Shown here one piece after another: positions 17,112-25,681 of a stretch of 46,756 bases of DNA. Below the pieces are notes generated by a model, which saw only the letters and a program-made list of their open reading frames with translations, had not been told where the DNA came from and searched no databases. The stretch is from Clostridiales bacterium (GTDB lineage Bacteria; Bacillota; Clostridia; Christensenellales; Aristaeellaceae), in assembly GCA_024695415.1 (NCBI GenBank), contig JAILIE010000110.1:1-46756 (forward strand). The letters are read 5' to 3'. Both the position numbers and the translations under genes were made by a program. Each line of letters starts with the position of its first letter. Within the stretch, counting starts at the first letter, position 1.

Positions 17112-18146
17112 GTGGATCAGCAGCCGCCGCGCAGGCGCGCGGGCGATCAGGGCGGCCAGATCAGGGACTGGCAGCGCGAAACATGGCACGGTCCCGCCCC
17201 GGTCAACACCAATCCGTTTGAGGAGCCGGACAGCGCACCGGAACTGCTGGAGCAGCGATCACCGAACGTGAGCGAGCGCTCCGGGGATTTCTGGCGGGAG
17301 AACACCGGCTATGTTTTCGGACAGAACACGCAAAGAGGGCAGGCTGTCCGGACCGAGGAAAAACCGAAGAAGCGCGGACTCAGCGCCGGGCTGCGTGTGG
17401 TCGCCGTTCTGACCGGCATCACGCTGATCACGGTGCTGATTCTGTATTTCGTCGTATTCCGCGTACGGGAGATCCGCGTGATCGGAAACGAAGGCGTCTC
17501 CGCGTCCGACGTCATCCGCCTGAGCGGGATCCGCTACGGCGACAGCATCCTGAGCCTGAGCGAGGACGCCACGGAGCGGAAACTGACGACGTCGGCGTCC
17601 GCCGCCGGCGCCGCCACAGGCAATTATCACTATTACTGCCTGCAGTTCCGGTATATCGACAAACAGCTGCCCGGCACCGTGGTAATCTCCGTGAAGGAGA
17701 GGGAACCCTGCTGCTGGCTGACCTGGTGCGGCATCATGTACGTGATGGACAAAAGCCGCATGGTCATTTTTGAGTCCGAGAACAACGAACTGCCCCAGGA
17801 CCTGGTGGAAGTGCAGGGGCTGGATATCCGCTCCGGCGCCCACGCCGGGCAGACCATGGTGCTGGGCTCCTCGGTGCAGGAATCGGTTTTCGAGGAGCTT
17901 TTCCGCGAGATGCGGATCCAGCAGTGCACCGACCGGATCCGGGAGGTGGACCTGAGCAACACCGCCAATATCCTGATGGAAACCCGGGCGGGATATACGG
18001 TCAGCCTCGGCGACCGGGACAACCTTCACGCGAAGCTCCGGGCCCTGTTCATCATCCAGGAGGAGCTGCAGAAGATGGGCATGGAGGGCGGAACCATCAG
18101 CGTTTCCTCGCCGGAAACCCCGTTCTATTCCCCGCCTTCCAACTGA
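17112..18146 (+). CDS. ftsQ: Cell division protein FtsQ/DivIB
   Basis: A 344-residue bitopic membrane protein of the divisome. The cytoplasmic N-terminus is long, hydrophilic and basic (about 90 residues). One membrane segment lies near 94-116. A POTRA/FtsQ domain follows (VREIRVIGNEGVSASDVIRLSGI), then the DivIB beta domain. The start is GTG at 17112, 7 bases after AAAGGAGGG. The C-terminus is Ser/Pro-rich. It lies 39 bases after murD, in the normal place before ftsA. Confidence 0.88.
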   Translation: MDQQPPRRRAGDQGGQIRDWQRETWHGPAPVNTNPFEEPDSAPELLEQRSPNVSERSGDFWRENTGYVFGQNTQRGQAVRTEEKPKKRGLSAGLRVVAVLTGITLITVLILYFVVFRVREIRVIGNEGVSASDVIRLSGIRYGDSILSLSEDATERKLTTSASAAGAATGNYHYYCLQFRYIDKQLPGTVVISVKEREPCCWLTWCGIMYVMDKSRMVIFESENNELPQDLVEVQGLDIRSGAHAGQTMVLGSSVQESVFEELFREMRIQQCTDRIREVDLSNTANILMETRAGYTVSLGDRDNLHAKLRALFIIQEELQKMGMEGGTISVSSPETPFYSPPSN

Positions 18147-18229
18147 CGGGAGCGCCGGCCGGAAAGCCTGTTTTGTAAAAAATCAGTAATATATTCTGGT
18201 CAGAAATGTAATAATATCGGCCGAAACTA

Positions 18230-18258
18230 TTGCAATCCATAGCTTTTCCGGCTATAAT
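18230..18258 (+). promoter_or_regulatory. Promoter of ftsA-ftsZ
   Basis: TTGCAA, 17 bases, TATAAT. It lies in the 171-base AT-rich gap after ftsQ, 59 bases before ftsA, so ftsA and ftsZ can be transcribed apart from the mur genes. Confidence 0.8.
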
Positions 18259-18317
18259 ATCCTATGGTTTGCATTTAATAGAAGGTATTTGTCATCCGAC
18301 AAGGGGGAGAGAACCTT

Positions 18318-19511
18318 ATGAAAACGACGGTTGCAGCCATCGACTTCGGGACGAGCAAGATCGTGACGCTCGTGGCCGAAAACAGCGGCAGCCAGCGCTG
18401 CGACATTACCGCGGCCGGCGTCGCCAAGTATGACGGCTACCTGGATGAGGGCTGGAACAATCCCGGCCAGCTGGATGAGGCCATCCGCCGCTCCATCAGC
18501 GACGCGGAGGAGCAGGCCGGAAGCAAGATCCGGGAGATTTTCGTCGGCGTACCCGGCGCTTTCACCCAAGTATATGCCACCAAGGTGACCGTGGCCCTGA
18601 AGGGGACCGATCCGCGGGTCACCTCCGCGGACGTGCGCGCCGCCTTTGACGAAGCGGCGGTCAACCTGGCCAACGTGCCCGGTGTGGTCGTCCATTCCAG
18701 CCCGGCCTGGTTCATGGTGGACAGCGGCAAGAAGACGCTGGAGCCCGTGGGCATGAAGGGCCGCGAAATGACCGCGTTCATCAGCTTCGTGGTCGGCAAC
18801 CGCTTCTTTGTGGACGACGTGACCAACCGGATGGCTGACCTGGGCATCGTGGTGAACGGGTTCTACTCCACGCCCTCCGGCGAGGCGATGCTCTACCTGA
18901 CCGAACAGGAACGCGACCACACCTCCGTCCTGATCGATATGGGCTACCTGAACACCGAAATCATCGGCGTGGAAGGGGACGCGATCATTTACCACAAGGT
19001 GATCGAGCGCGGCGGCGGCGATATCGCCGTGGCCCTGGCCGAGGACCTGGACATTTCCCTGAGCGCGGCGGAGGATATCAAGCGCAAGTTCGTATACGGC
19101 ATCGAAACCAGCGGTGAGACTTACGAGGTTCCCGGCACGGACGGCCAGAAGGGAACCACCTTCACCCGGGAACAGGTCAAGCCGGTGATCTGCAAGGCGC
19201 TCGATGAGATCTGCGACCAGATCAAAGAGGCCATTGACGACGATTTCGGCTGCCTGGGCAGCTGGAGCAACGTTTTCCTGACCGGCGGCGGGCTGAGCTT
19301 CAACCGCGGCGGCAAGGAATACCTGGCCGGCAAACTGGGCCGGCCGGTGCAGGAAACGCCCCGGAGAACCACCAAGCTGAACAGCCACAGTTTTTCCAGT
19401 ACGCTGGGATTGATGGACCTGATTATTGACTCGATTGAACAGCAGCGCCAGCCCGCGTCCGGCGCAGGCGGCAGAATCAAAGACTTTTTCCGTAGTCTGT
19501 TGGGAGGTTAA
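18318..19511 (+). CDS. ftsA: Cell division actin-like ATPase FtsA
   Basis: A 397-residue actin-fold protein that anchors FtsZ to the membrane. The phosphate-1 motif is [10 protein letters not shown]; phosphate-2 is [12 protein letters not shown]; the adenosine motif is [10 protein letters not shown]. The SHS2/1C domain occupies about residues 85-165. The C-terminus ends in a short amphipathic helix ([13 protein letters not shown]) matching a membrane-targeting sequence after a flexible linker. The ATG follows AAGGGGGAGAG. Its last codons contain the ribosome binding site of ftsZ. Confidence 0.9.
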   Translation: MKTTVAAIDFGTSKIVTLVAENSGSQRCDITAAGVAKYDGYLDEGWNNPGQLDEAIRRSISDAEEQAGSKIREIFVGVPGAFTQVYATKVTVALKGTDPRVTSADVRAAFDEAAVNLANVPGVVVHSSPAWFMVDSGKKTLEPVGMKGREMTAFISFVVGNRFFVDDVTNRMADLGIVVNGFYSTPSGEAMLYLTEQERDHTSVLIDMGYLNTEIIGVEGDAIIYHKVIERGGGDIAVALAEDLDISLSAAEDIKRKFVYGIETSGETYEVPGTDGQKGTTFTREQVKPVICKALDEICDQIKEAIDDDFGCLGSWSNVFLTGGGLSFNRGGKEYLAGKLGRPVQETPRRTTKLNSHSFSSTLGLMDLIIDSIEQQRQPASGAGGRIKDFFRSLLGG

Positions 19512-19515
19512 GAAC

Positions 19516-20973
19516 ATGATTGAATTCCAGAACGAAGAACAGAGCACCTTCGCTTCCATCAAGGTCGTCGGCTGCGGCGGCGGCGGAAACAACGCTGTCA
19601 ACCGCATGGTGGACGCGGGCCTTCGCGGCGTCGAGTTCATCTCCATCAATACCGACCGGCAGGCGCTGAGCCAGTCCAACGCGCAGGTCAAGATCCAGAT
19701 CGGCGAAAAGCTGACCAAGGGCCTGGGCGCCGGCGCGATTCCTGAGGTGGGCCGCCGTGCCGCCGAGGAAAGCCGTGAGGAAATCGCTTCCGCCCTGAAG
19801 GGCGCGGACCTGGTGTTCATCACCGCCGGTATGGGCGGCGGCACCGGTACCGGCGCGGCCCCGATCGTGGCGGAGATTGCCCGCGACCTGGGCACCCTGA
19901 CCATCGCGGTGGTCACCAAGCCTTTCAATTTCGAGGGCAAGCAGCGCATGAAGAACGCTGAAGCCGGTATCGACGAGCTGAAGCAGCATGTGGATACCCT
20001 GGTCGTGATTCCGAACGACCGGCTGCTGCAGGTGGTCAACAAGGGCACCACGATGCTGGAAGCCTTCCGCATCGCGGATGACGTGCTGCGCCAGGGCATC
20101 CAGGGCATCAGCGACCTGATCGCCGTGCCCGCGATGATCAACCTGGACTTCGCCGACGTCAAGACCGTCATGGAATCCGGCGGTATGGCGCATATGGGCA
20201 TCGGCATCGGCAGCGGCGAGAACAAGCTCGTCGAGGCCGCCAAGAACGCCATCGCTTCCCCACTGCTGGAGACCAATATCGACGGCGCGCGCGCTGTGCT
20301 GATCAACATCACCGGCGGCGCGGACATCTCCATCGTGGATATCAACGAAGCGGCCAACCTGATCATGGAAGCGGCGGATCCGGACGCGAACATCATCTTC
20401 GGCGCCGGGATCGACGAGACCATGGGCGACGACGTGCGGATCACCGTGATCGCGACCGGCTTCGAAAAGACGCCGTTCCCGAGCAAGGAACCCGCCCGCA
20501 AGCCGCGTGAGCTGGAGCACGAGCGCCTGTTCGGTTCCTTCGGGACCAACTTCGGAAAGAATGAAGCCCCGGCACGGGAAGAAGCTCCCGGCGGCCGCGC
20601 TTTCCTGGGCGCGAACACCGGTGAGGTGCCTACCTTTACCGGAACCAGCCGTCCCAGCATGGGCGTGCCCGGTGTGGCGAATGCCGGCTCCTTCCAGACC
20701 GGATTCAGCTATCAGCAGAATGTGCAGCCGCAGCAGCCGATGGCGCAGACCCGGCCGTTCCAGCCCATGGGCGGACAGGTACCGCAGCAGACCGGCGGAC
20801 AGATGCCCATGGCCAATCCCGGGTTTGCCGCGCAGCCGCAGAATTACCAGCCGCTGTTCAACAACAACGGCCAGGTGACCGGCCAGACCGGCAGCTACCA
20901 GGCGATTCCGCAGAACCAGGCGGTTATGACGGACGATCATGGGGTTCCGGGATTCCTGAAGCGGAAAAAGTAA
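19516..20973 (+). CDS. ftsZ: Cell division protein FtsZ
   Basis: A 485-residue tubulin-like GTPase forming the Z ring. The GTP-binding G box is GGGTGTG at residues 107-113, with [15 protein letters not shown] at the start and [11 protein letters not shown] as the catalytic synergy loop. After about residue 325 comes a long Gln/Pro/Gly/Met-rich linker of about 150 residues, longer than in many FtsZ. It ends in the conserved C-terminal peptide [10 protein letters not shown] that binds FtsA and other partners. The ATG at 19516 follows GGGAGG and is 4 bases after the ftsA stop. Confidence 0.97.
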   Translation: MIEFQNEEQSTFASIKVVGCGGGGNNAVNRMVDAGLRGVEFISINTDRQALSQSNAQVKIQIGEKLTKGLGAGAIPEVGRRAAEESREEIASALKGADLVFITAGMGGGTGTGAAPIVAEIARDLGTLTIAVVTKPFNFEGKQRMKNAEAGIDELKQHVDTLVVIPNDRLLQVVNKGTTMLEAFRIADDVLRQGIQGISDLIAVPAMINLDFADVKTVMESGGMAHMGIGIGSGENKLVEAAKNAIASPLLETNIDGARAVLINITGGADISIVDINEAANLIMEAADPDANIIFGAGIDETMGDDVRITVIATGFEKTPFPSKEPARKPRELEHERLFGSFGTNFGKNEAPAREEAPGGRAFLGANTGEVPTFTGTSRPSMGVPGVANAGSFQTGFSYQQNVQPQQPMAQTRPFQPMGGQVPQQTGGQMPMANPGFAAQPQNYQPLFNNNGQVTGQTGSYQAIPQNQAVMTDDHGVPGFLKRKK

Positions 20974-20991
20974 TCATACGCCAGGTTTTCC

Positions 20992-21025
20992 AGGCTTGCA
21001 GCGTTATCAGCCGCAAGCCTTTTTT
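20992..21025 (+). terminator. Rho-independent terminator after ftsZ
   Basis: AGGCTTGC (20992-20999) pairs with GCAAGCCT (21013-21020) and is followed by five more T. It ends the division cluster. Confidence 0.9.
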
Positions 21026-21062
21026 GATGCTTTTTTTGCTGGTCAGGGAGCGGGATTTGCGG

Positions 21063-21068
21063 TATAAT
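21063..21068 (+). promoter_or_regulatory. Possible -10 box for the solute-binding protein gene
   Basis: A perfect TATAAT lies 35 bases before the gene, but no -35 hexamer is found at a normal distance (TTGCTG is 21 bases away). An activator-dependent promoter is possible. Confidence 0.35.
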
Positions 21069-21102
21069 ATACAATCAGGAGTTTGATGTGGGAGGATGCG
21101 GA

Positions 21103-22608
21103 ATGCGCAGATTGATTGCGGGAATCCTGGCGCTGCTGATGATGGCCGGGTATGCCATGGCAGATGCGCCGCAGGCGCCGGATTACGTGCTGGAAGGATA
21201 TGACGGGGACTCCACGGGCGTGACCTGGGAGACCAACCTGTTCTTCACCCGGATGCAGGAAAGGACCGGGATCAGCTTCCAGTTCAGCCAGGCCCGGAAC
21301 GAGACCGAATGGAAGGAACGGAAGACGGCCATCCTGGAGGGGAAAAACCTGCCGGACGTGCTGTTCAAGGCGGACCTGACGCCGGCGGAAACCCGGAAGA
21401 TGTATGAGGGCGGCGTCATCATCGACCTGAAGCCGTACCTGGAGGAAAATGCGCCGGACCTGTGGGCCCTTTTACAGGAACATCCGGACTGGCTGGAGGC
21501 GATTACCCTGCCGGACGGCGCGATCGCCGCGCTGCCTGCGTTCAACAACATGCAGAACAACGACGCCATGTGGATCAATACCCGCTGGCTCGAGCGGATG
21601 GGCCTGGATACGCCCGCGACCGCGGAGGAACTGACGGAGGTGCTGCGGGCCTTCAAAACAAAGGATCCCAACGGCAACCGGAGCGCGGACGAGGTGCCGC
21701 TGACCTTTATCGGCATGTGGGAGCTGCGCTTCCTGGGGCACGCCTTCGGCATCATCGACAACGACTACTATGTGTCCGTGAAAGACGGGAAAGTGGTTTC
21801 CTCGCTGACGACGGAGGAAAACCGCGCATTCCTTTCCTGGCTCCACCAGCTGTGGGACGAGGATCTGCTGGACCATAACGGATTTACCACGACGGACAGC
21901 TTGCGCCAGATTACGGACGAAAACAAGACGATCCCCTACGGAATGATGATGAACGCCACGCCGCTGAACGTCGTGCCGTCGTCGGCCCTGGACCAGTTCC
22001 GGCTGCTGCTTCCCCTGGAATACGAGGGGAAACAGGTCTACCGTGACCTGGCCGGCAGCGTGATCCGCGGAACCTTCGCGATCACCAGCGCCTGCAAGGA
22101 TCCGGCGGAACTCGTCCGCTGGGTGAATTTCCTCTATACGGAGGAGGGCGCCCGGCTGGCCCAGTACGGCGAGGAAGGCACGGAATACAGCTTTACGGAG
22201 AACGGGACGTGGGAATGGAACGAGGACCTGAGCACCATCGCCCAGATCACGCTGCCGTCCAACACGATCAGCTTCGGCCTGCCCGCGCCGGGAATCGCCG
22301 CGGAGGAATTCCAGAAGAAATACGTGGAAGACACTACCCGGGAGACCGTGGAGCAGATGGCGGAGCTGAAGAAATACAGCGTGCTGCCGTATCCCTATGT
22401 ATACCTGTCCGACGAGGACGCCGCCGCCATCGCGGCCCTGCAGGCGGACATCATGGGCTACGCGGAGGAAGCGATGGCCTGCTTCGTGACCGGCGACCTG
22501 GAGCTGAATGACGAAAACTGGAACACCTTCTGCGAAACCGTCCGGGCCAAAGGCCTGGAGGACGAGATTTCCATCTGGCAGAAATACGTTTCGAACGGAG
22601 CGGACTGA
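21103..22608 (+). CDS. Secreted extracellular solute-binding protein, orphan
   Basis: A 501-residue protein resembling family 1 ABC-type binding proteins for sugars or oligosaccharides (for example DVLFKADLTPAETRKMYEGGVIIDLKPYLEE, FNNMQNNDAMWINTRWLERMGL). A signal peptide covers about residues 1-25 (MRRLIAGILALLMMAGYAMA, cleavage before DA). There is no lipobox Cys, which is unusual for a Gram-positive binding protein. The ATG at 21103 follows GGGAGG at 7 bases. No permease or ATPase gene is nearby, so its partners and ligand are unknown. galK starts 4 bases after its stop. Confidence 0.8.
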   Translation: MRRLIAGILALLMMAGYAMADAPQAPDYVLEGYDGDSTGVTWETNLFFTRMQERTGISFQFSQARNETEWKERKTAILEGKNLPDVLFKADLTPAETRKMYEGGVIIDLKPYLEENAPDLWALLQEHPDWLEAITLPDGAIAALPAFNNMQNNDAMWINTRWLERMGLDTPATAEELTEVLRAFKTKDPNGNRSADEVPLTFIGMWELRFLGHAFGIIDNDYYVSVKDGKVVSSLTTEENRAFLSWLHQLWDEDLLDHNGFTTTDSLRQITDENKTIPYGMMMNATPLNVVPSSALDQFRLLLPLEYEGKQVYRDLAGSVIRGTFAITSACKDPAELVRWVNFLYTEEGARLAQYGEEGTEYSFTENGTWEWNEDLSTIAQITLPSNTISFGLPAPGIAAEEFQKKYVEDTTRETVEQMAELKKYSVLPYPYVYLSDEDAAAIAALQADIMGYAEEAMACFVTGDLELNDENWNTFCETVRAKGLEDEISIWQKYVSNGAD

Positions 22609-22612
22609 GAAA

Positions 22613-23896
22613 ATGAACCGATGGGACGAAATGATCCGGAAACTGGATTCTGAGGAAACCCGCGAGGCGCTGCGCTCCCTGTACGGAGACGGCGAGGGAA
22701 CGGCTGAGCGGCAGGCGGCGCGCTACGCGGCGCTGATCCGCCGCCACGGGGAACTGTTCGGCGACCGGAGGGAGATCCGCCTGATCAGCGCGCCGGGACG
22801 GACAGAGATCGGCGGCAACCACACCGACCATAATCACGGACGCGTGCTGGCGGCCGCGGTGAACCTGGATGCGCTGTGCGCGGTTTCCGCCCGGGACGAT
22901 ATGGCTGTGCGTTTTTACAGCGAAGGCTATCCGGCCATCGAGACGGACCTGGCGGACACGTCCGTCCGGCCGGAGGAAAAAGGTACGACCGCGGCCCTGA
23001 TCCGCGGCGTGGCGGACGGCATGCGCAAAGCCGGATACCGCGTCGGCGGGTTCGACGCGGCCGTGACGTCCACGGTGGCCGGCGGCAGCGGGCTGAGCAG
23101 CTCCGCGGCGCTGGAGGTGATGCTGACCGGCGTGCTGGACGCGCTGTACAACCGGTTCGATATGCCCTATGCCCTGCGGGCGAAGATCAGCCAGCGGGCG
23201 GAGAACGAGTATTTCGGCAAGCCCTCGGGGCTGCTGGACCAGATGGCCAGCGCCGCCGGCGGGCTGGTGACCGTCGATTTCCGGGATACGGACGCGCCGG
23301 AAGTGCGCGCGCTGCAGCATGATTTCAGCCGGGACGGGCTGGACCTGGTCGTCGTCGCGACGGGCGGTTCCCACGCCGACCTGACGGACGACTATGCCGC
23401 GATCCCCGCGGAGATGAAGGGCGTCGCCGCGTATTACGGAAAGCCCTGGCTGCGGGAAGTGACCGCGGGCAGCCTGGCCGCGGACGTCGGGGAACTCCGG
23501 AAAAGGAATTCCGACCGGGCGCTGATGCGGGCGTTCCATTTCTTTGACGAGGACGCGCGGGTGCCGGAGCAGGTGAAGGCGCTGGAGGAAGGCCGGATCG
23601 GCGACTTCCTGGACCTGATCATTGAAAGCGGCCGGTCCAGCTTCATGTACCTGCAGAACGTTTACGCCTCCAACAACGACCAGAGCCTGAGCCTGGCCCT
23701 GTGCCTGGCGGAGCGGATGCTGAAGGGCCGCGGCGCGTGGCGCATCCACGGGGGCGGCTTCGCGGGGACCACGCTGAACTTCGTGCCCCGGGAGGAAACC
23801 GCGGCGTTTGTAAAGACGATGAACGAAGCCTTCGGGGAGAATGCCTGCACCGTGCTGGGCATCCGGCCCGTCGGCGCGGCGGAGCTGAAACTATGA
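22613..23896 (+). CDS. galK: Galactokinase
   Basis: A 427-residue GHMP kinase that phosphorylates galactose at C1 in the Leloir pathway. The galactokinase signature GRTEIGGNHTDHNHG lies near residues 60-75, the GHMP phosphate loop is GGSGLSSSAALEV, and the C-terminal motif is GGGFAGTTLNFV. The ATG at 22613 lies 4 bases after the previous stop with only a weak ribosome binding site, suggesting translational coupling. Its stop overlaps the tsaE start as ATGA. No other gal genes are present. Substitution of the substrate (another hexose) cannot be ruled out. Confidence 0.9.
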   Translation: MNRWDEMIRKLDSEETREALRSLYGDGEGTAERQAARYAALIRRHGELFGDRREIRLISAPGRTEIGGNHTDHNHGRVLAAAVNLDALCAVSARDDMAVRFYSEGYPAIETDLADTSVRPEEKGTTAALIRGVADGMRKAGYRVGGFDAAVTSTVAGGSGLSSSAALEVMLTGVLDALYNRFDMPYALRAKISQRAENEYFGKPSGLLDQMASAAGGLVTVDFRDTDAPEVRALQHDFSRDGLDLVVVATGGSHADLTDDYAAIPAEMKGVAAYYGKPWLREVTAGSLAADVGELRKRNSDRALMRAFHFFDEDARVPEQVKALEEGRIGDFLDLIIESGRSSFMYLQNVYASNNDQSLSLALCLAERMLKGRGAWRIHGGGFAGTTLNFVPREETAAFVKTMNEAFGENACTVLGIRPVGAAELKL

Positions 23897-24324
23897 TTAC
23901 GCACAGCGTACAGGAAACCCGGGACGCCGGCGCGAAGCTGGCGGAGAGGCTGCACCCCGGGGACGTGGTGGTGCTGGAGGGCGACCTGGGCGCCGGAAAG
24001 AGCGAACTGACCCGGGGCATCGCCCGGGGGCTCGGCGTCAGGGAAACCGTCACCAGCCCCAGCTTCACGATCCTGAATGTATACGAAAGCGGACGGTGCC
24101 CGCTGTACCATTTCGACTGGTACCGGCTGGAAAGCGCGGACGAACTGTATGAGATGGGAATGGACGAGTACCTGGGCGGCGACGGGATCGCCGTGGTCGA
24201 ATGGCCGGGAAGATGCCCGGAAGCCGTTCCGGAAAATGCCCTGCGGATCCGCCTGGAACAGGCGGGGGAAAACGAGAGAAAGATCGAGATCGGAGATACG
24301 GACGTTGAGACTGCTGATCATTGA
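23893..24324 (+). CDS. tsaE: tRNA threonylcarbamoyladenosine biosynthesis ATPase TsaE
   Basis: A 143-residue P-loop ATPase that assists TsaB-TsaD in making t6A at position 37 of ANN-decoding tRNAs. Walker A is GDLGAGKSEL, followed by TSPSFTILNVY and HFDWYRL, typical of the YjeE family. The start overlaps galK by four bases (ATGA). It overlaps tsaB at its end, so translation is coupled. Confidence 0.95.
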   Translation: MITHSVQETRDAGAKLAERLHPGDVVVLEGDLGAGKSELTRGIARGLGVRETVTSPSFTILNVYESGRCPLYHFDWYRLESADELYEMGMDEYLGGDGIAVVEWPGRCPEAVPENALRIRLEQAGENERKIEIGDTDVETADH

Positions 24325-25003
24325 CACCTCCGGGCCGGTGTGCGGCGCCGCGGTGATGGATGAAAGCCGGGTGCTGAGCGAGTTTACCGCCCAGAACCGA
24401 AATACCCATTCGGCCAGCCTGATGCCGATGGTGGAGTCCGCCCTGCGCGCGGCGGGCACGGAACTGAAGGACCTGGACGCGGTGGCGGCGGTGTCGGGAC
24501 CCGGAAGCTTTACCGGGGTCCGGATCGGCGTGGCGACCGCCAAGGGGCTGGCGCACGGGGCGGGGCTGAAGTGCATCCCCGTGGACGCGCTGGAGGCGCT
24601 GAGCCGGTCGGCCGGCGCGTGGGACGGACTGGTATGCCCGATCCAGGACGCGCGGGCCGGGCAGGTTTATGGCGCCGCCTTCCGGAACGGGGAGCGGCTG
24701 ACCCCGGACGAGCCGATGAAGCTGGAGGAATACCTGGAGAAGATTTCCGCCCTGGGGGAAAGATTCCTGTTCCTCGGGGACGGGGTGCCGGTGCACCGCG
24801 AGAAGATCCGGGAGATTCTCGGGGAGAAGGCGGAATTCGCGCCGGCGCACCTGGGATACCTGCGGCCGTCCGCGGCCGGAATGATCGCCCTGGAAAAGGG
24901 GCGGGAGACGGACTACCTGGGGCTGCAGGCGACGTACCTGCGACCGCCGAACGCGCAAAAGAACAAAAAGCTGATGGAAGCGATGAAGCAGGGCGCAGAG
25001 TGA
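24305..25003 (+). CDS. tsaB: tRNA threonylcarbamoyladenosine biosynthesis protein TsaB
   Basis: A 232-residue ASKHA-fold protein, partner of TsaD in t6A synthesis. The N-terminus LLIIDTSGPVCGAAV and the SGPGSFTGVRIGVATAKGLAHG signature are diagnostic. The start is TTG at 24305, behind CGGAG, inside the end of tsaE; the longer frame upstream is in another gene. tsaD itself is not in the window. Confidence 0.92.
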   Translation: MRLLIIDTSGPVCGAAVMDESRVLSEFTAQNRNTHSASLMPMVESALRAAGTELKDLDAVAAVSGPGSFTGVRIGVATAKGLAHGAGLKCIPVDALEALSRSAGAWDGLVCPIQDARAGQVYGAAFRNGERLTPDEPMKLEEYLEKISALGERFLFLGDGVPVHREKIREILGEKAEFAPAHLGYLRPSAAGMIALEKGRETDYLGLQATYLRPPNAQKNKKLMEAMKQGAE

Positions 25004-25009
25004 GAATGA

Positions 25010-25120
25010 AATCTCCCGATGCGCTGCGCCTGGTCGAGATGACAGCCGGAGGTTGATTTTCACTGGAGAAGACCGTAATGTATTCCGCAGAACAGATTCT
25101 TCGCTGCGCTCAGAATGACA
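25010..25120. repeat. Dispersed repeat, two degenerate copies before and in rimI
   Basis: Two related segments, GATGCGCTGCGCCTGGTCG then AGATGACAGCCGGAG (25017-25052), and TTCTTCGCTGCGCTC then AGAATGACACCGGAG (25096-25125), belong to the family also seen at 2240-2290. The second lies inside the rimI reading frame. Confidence 0.6.
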
Positions 25121-25677
25121 CCGGAGCGAACTGCGGAGCAAGCAGCGGGGAAAGTGAACGAAAAGAACCGTCCCCATCGTTCCCGTCCCCATCGTTCCCA
25201 TCGTTCCGGATCCGGCGGATGCGGGCCGGGGACCTGGACGCGGTGACCGCCATCGAGGCGGCGACGTTCGCCCGGCCGTGGAGCCGGGAAAGCTTTCAGC
25301 AGGAGCTGGAGCGGAATGTAGCCGCGCGCTACCTGGTGGCGGAGGAGAACGGCCGGGTGGTCGGCTACGCCGGGGCCTGGGTGATCCTGGACGAAAGCCA
25401 TATCACCAACATCGCCGTGGCGGAGGACGCGCGGGGCCGGGGGATCGGCCGGAAGCTGACCGAGGCGCTGATGCGGTATATTTCCAACCTGGGCGCGGCC
25501 TACGCGACGCTGGAGGTACGGGTCAGCAACGAACGGGCGCAGAACCTGTACAAAAGCCTGGGCTTTGTCAGTGTCGGGAAACGGAAGCGCTATTATGAGG
25601 ACAACAACGAGGACGCCTTCCTGATGGTATGCGAGCACATGCCGGAGGTGGAGGAGGATTTCGAGGACAAGGAGTAA
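25078..25677 (+). CDS. rimI: Ribosomal protein alanine N-acetyltransferase RimI, repeat-derived N-terminus
   Basis: A GNAT acetyltransferase acting on the N-terminus of ribosomal protein S18 in other bacteria. The GNAT core starts near residue 44 (RIRRMRAGDLDAVTAIEAATF) and includes the acetyl-CoA loop ARGRGIGRKL, NIAVAEDARG, and the terminal NLYKSLGFVSVGKRKRYYEDN. The first 43 residues are translated dispersed repeat plus a 15-base tandem repeat. The ATG at 25078 is 9 bases after GGAG, so a 199-residue product is plausible; ATG at 25219 would begin inside the domain and lacks a ribosome binding site. Order tsaE-tsaB-rimI is a common operon. Confidence 0.85.
   Translation: MYSAEQILRCAQNDTGANCGASSGESERKEPSPSFPSPSFPSFRIRRMRAGDLDAVTAIEAATFARPWSRESFQQELERNVAARYLVAEENGRVVGYAGAWVILDESHITNIAVAEDARGRGIGRKLTEALMRYISNLGAAYATLEVRVSNERAQNLYKSLGFVSVGKRKRYYEDNNEDAFLMVCEHMPEVEEDFEDKE
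25169..25207. repeat. 15-base tandem repeat in the rimI 5' region
   Basis: CGTCCCCATCGTTCC occurs twice in a row and then partly (CATCGTTCC). It is in frame with rimI and encodes Pro-Ser-Pro-Ser-Phe units. The preceding AGAACCGTCCCC wording also occurs in the repeats near 39650. Confidence 0.8.
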
Positions 25678-25681
25678 ACCG

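Noticed and set aside
14550..17189. 879-codon minus-strand open frame across murE, mraY and murD
   Set aside because: Antisense to three clear genes; His/Gln/Arg-rich composition typical of a shadow frame.
21086..21115. Nine-codon upstream frame overlapping the solute-binding protein start
   Set aside because: AGGAG lies only 4 bases from its ATG and nothing else supports it; kept only as a remote possibility.
24065..25201. Minus-strand frames starting M-G-T-M-G-T and containing C-H-S-E-R-S-E-E-S
   Set aside because: These are translations of the dispersed and tandem repeats joined to antisense of tsaB, a common annotation artefact.
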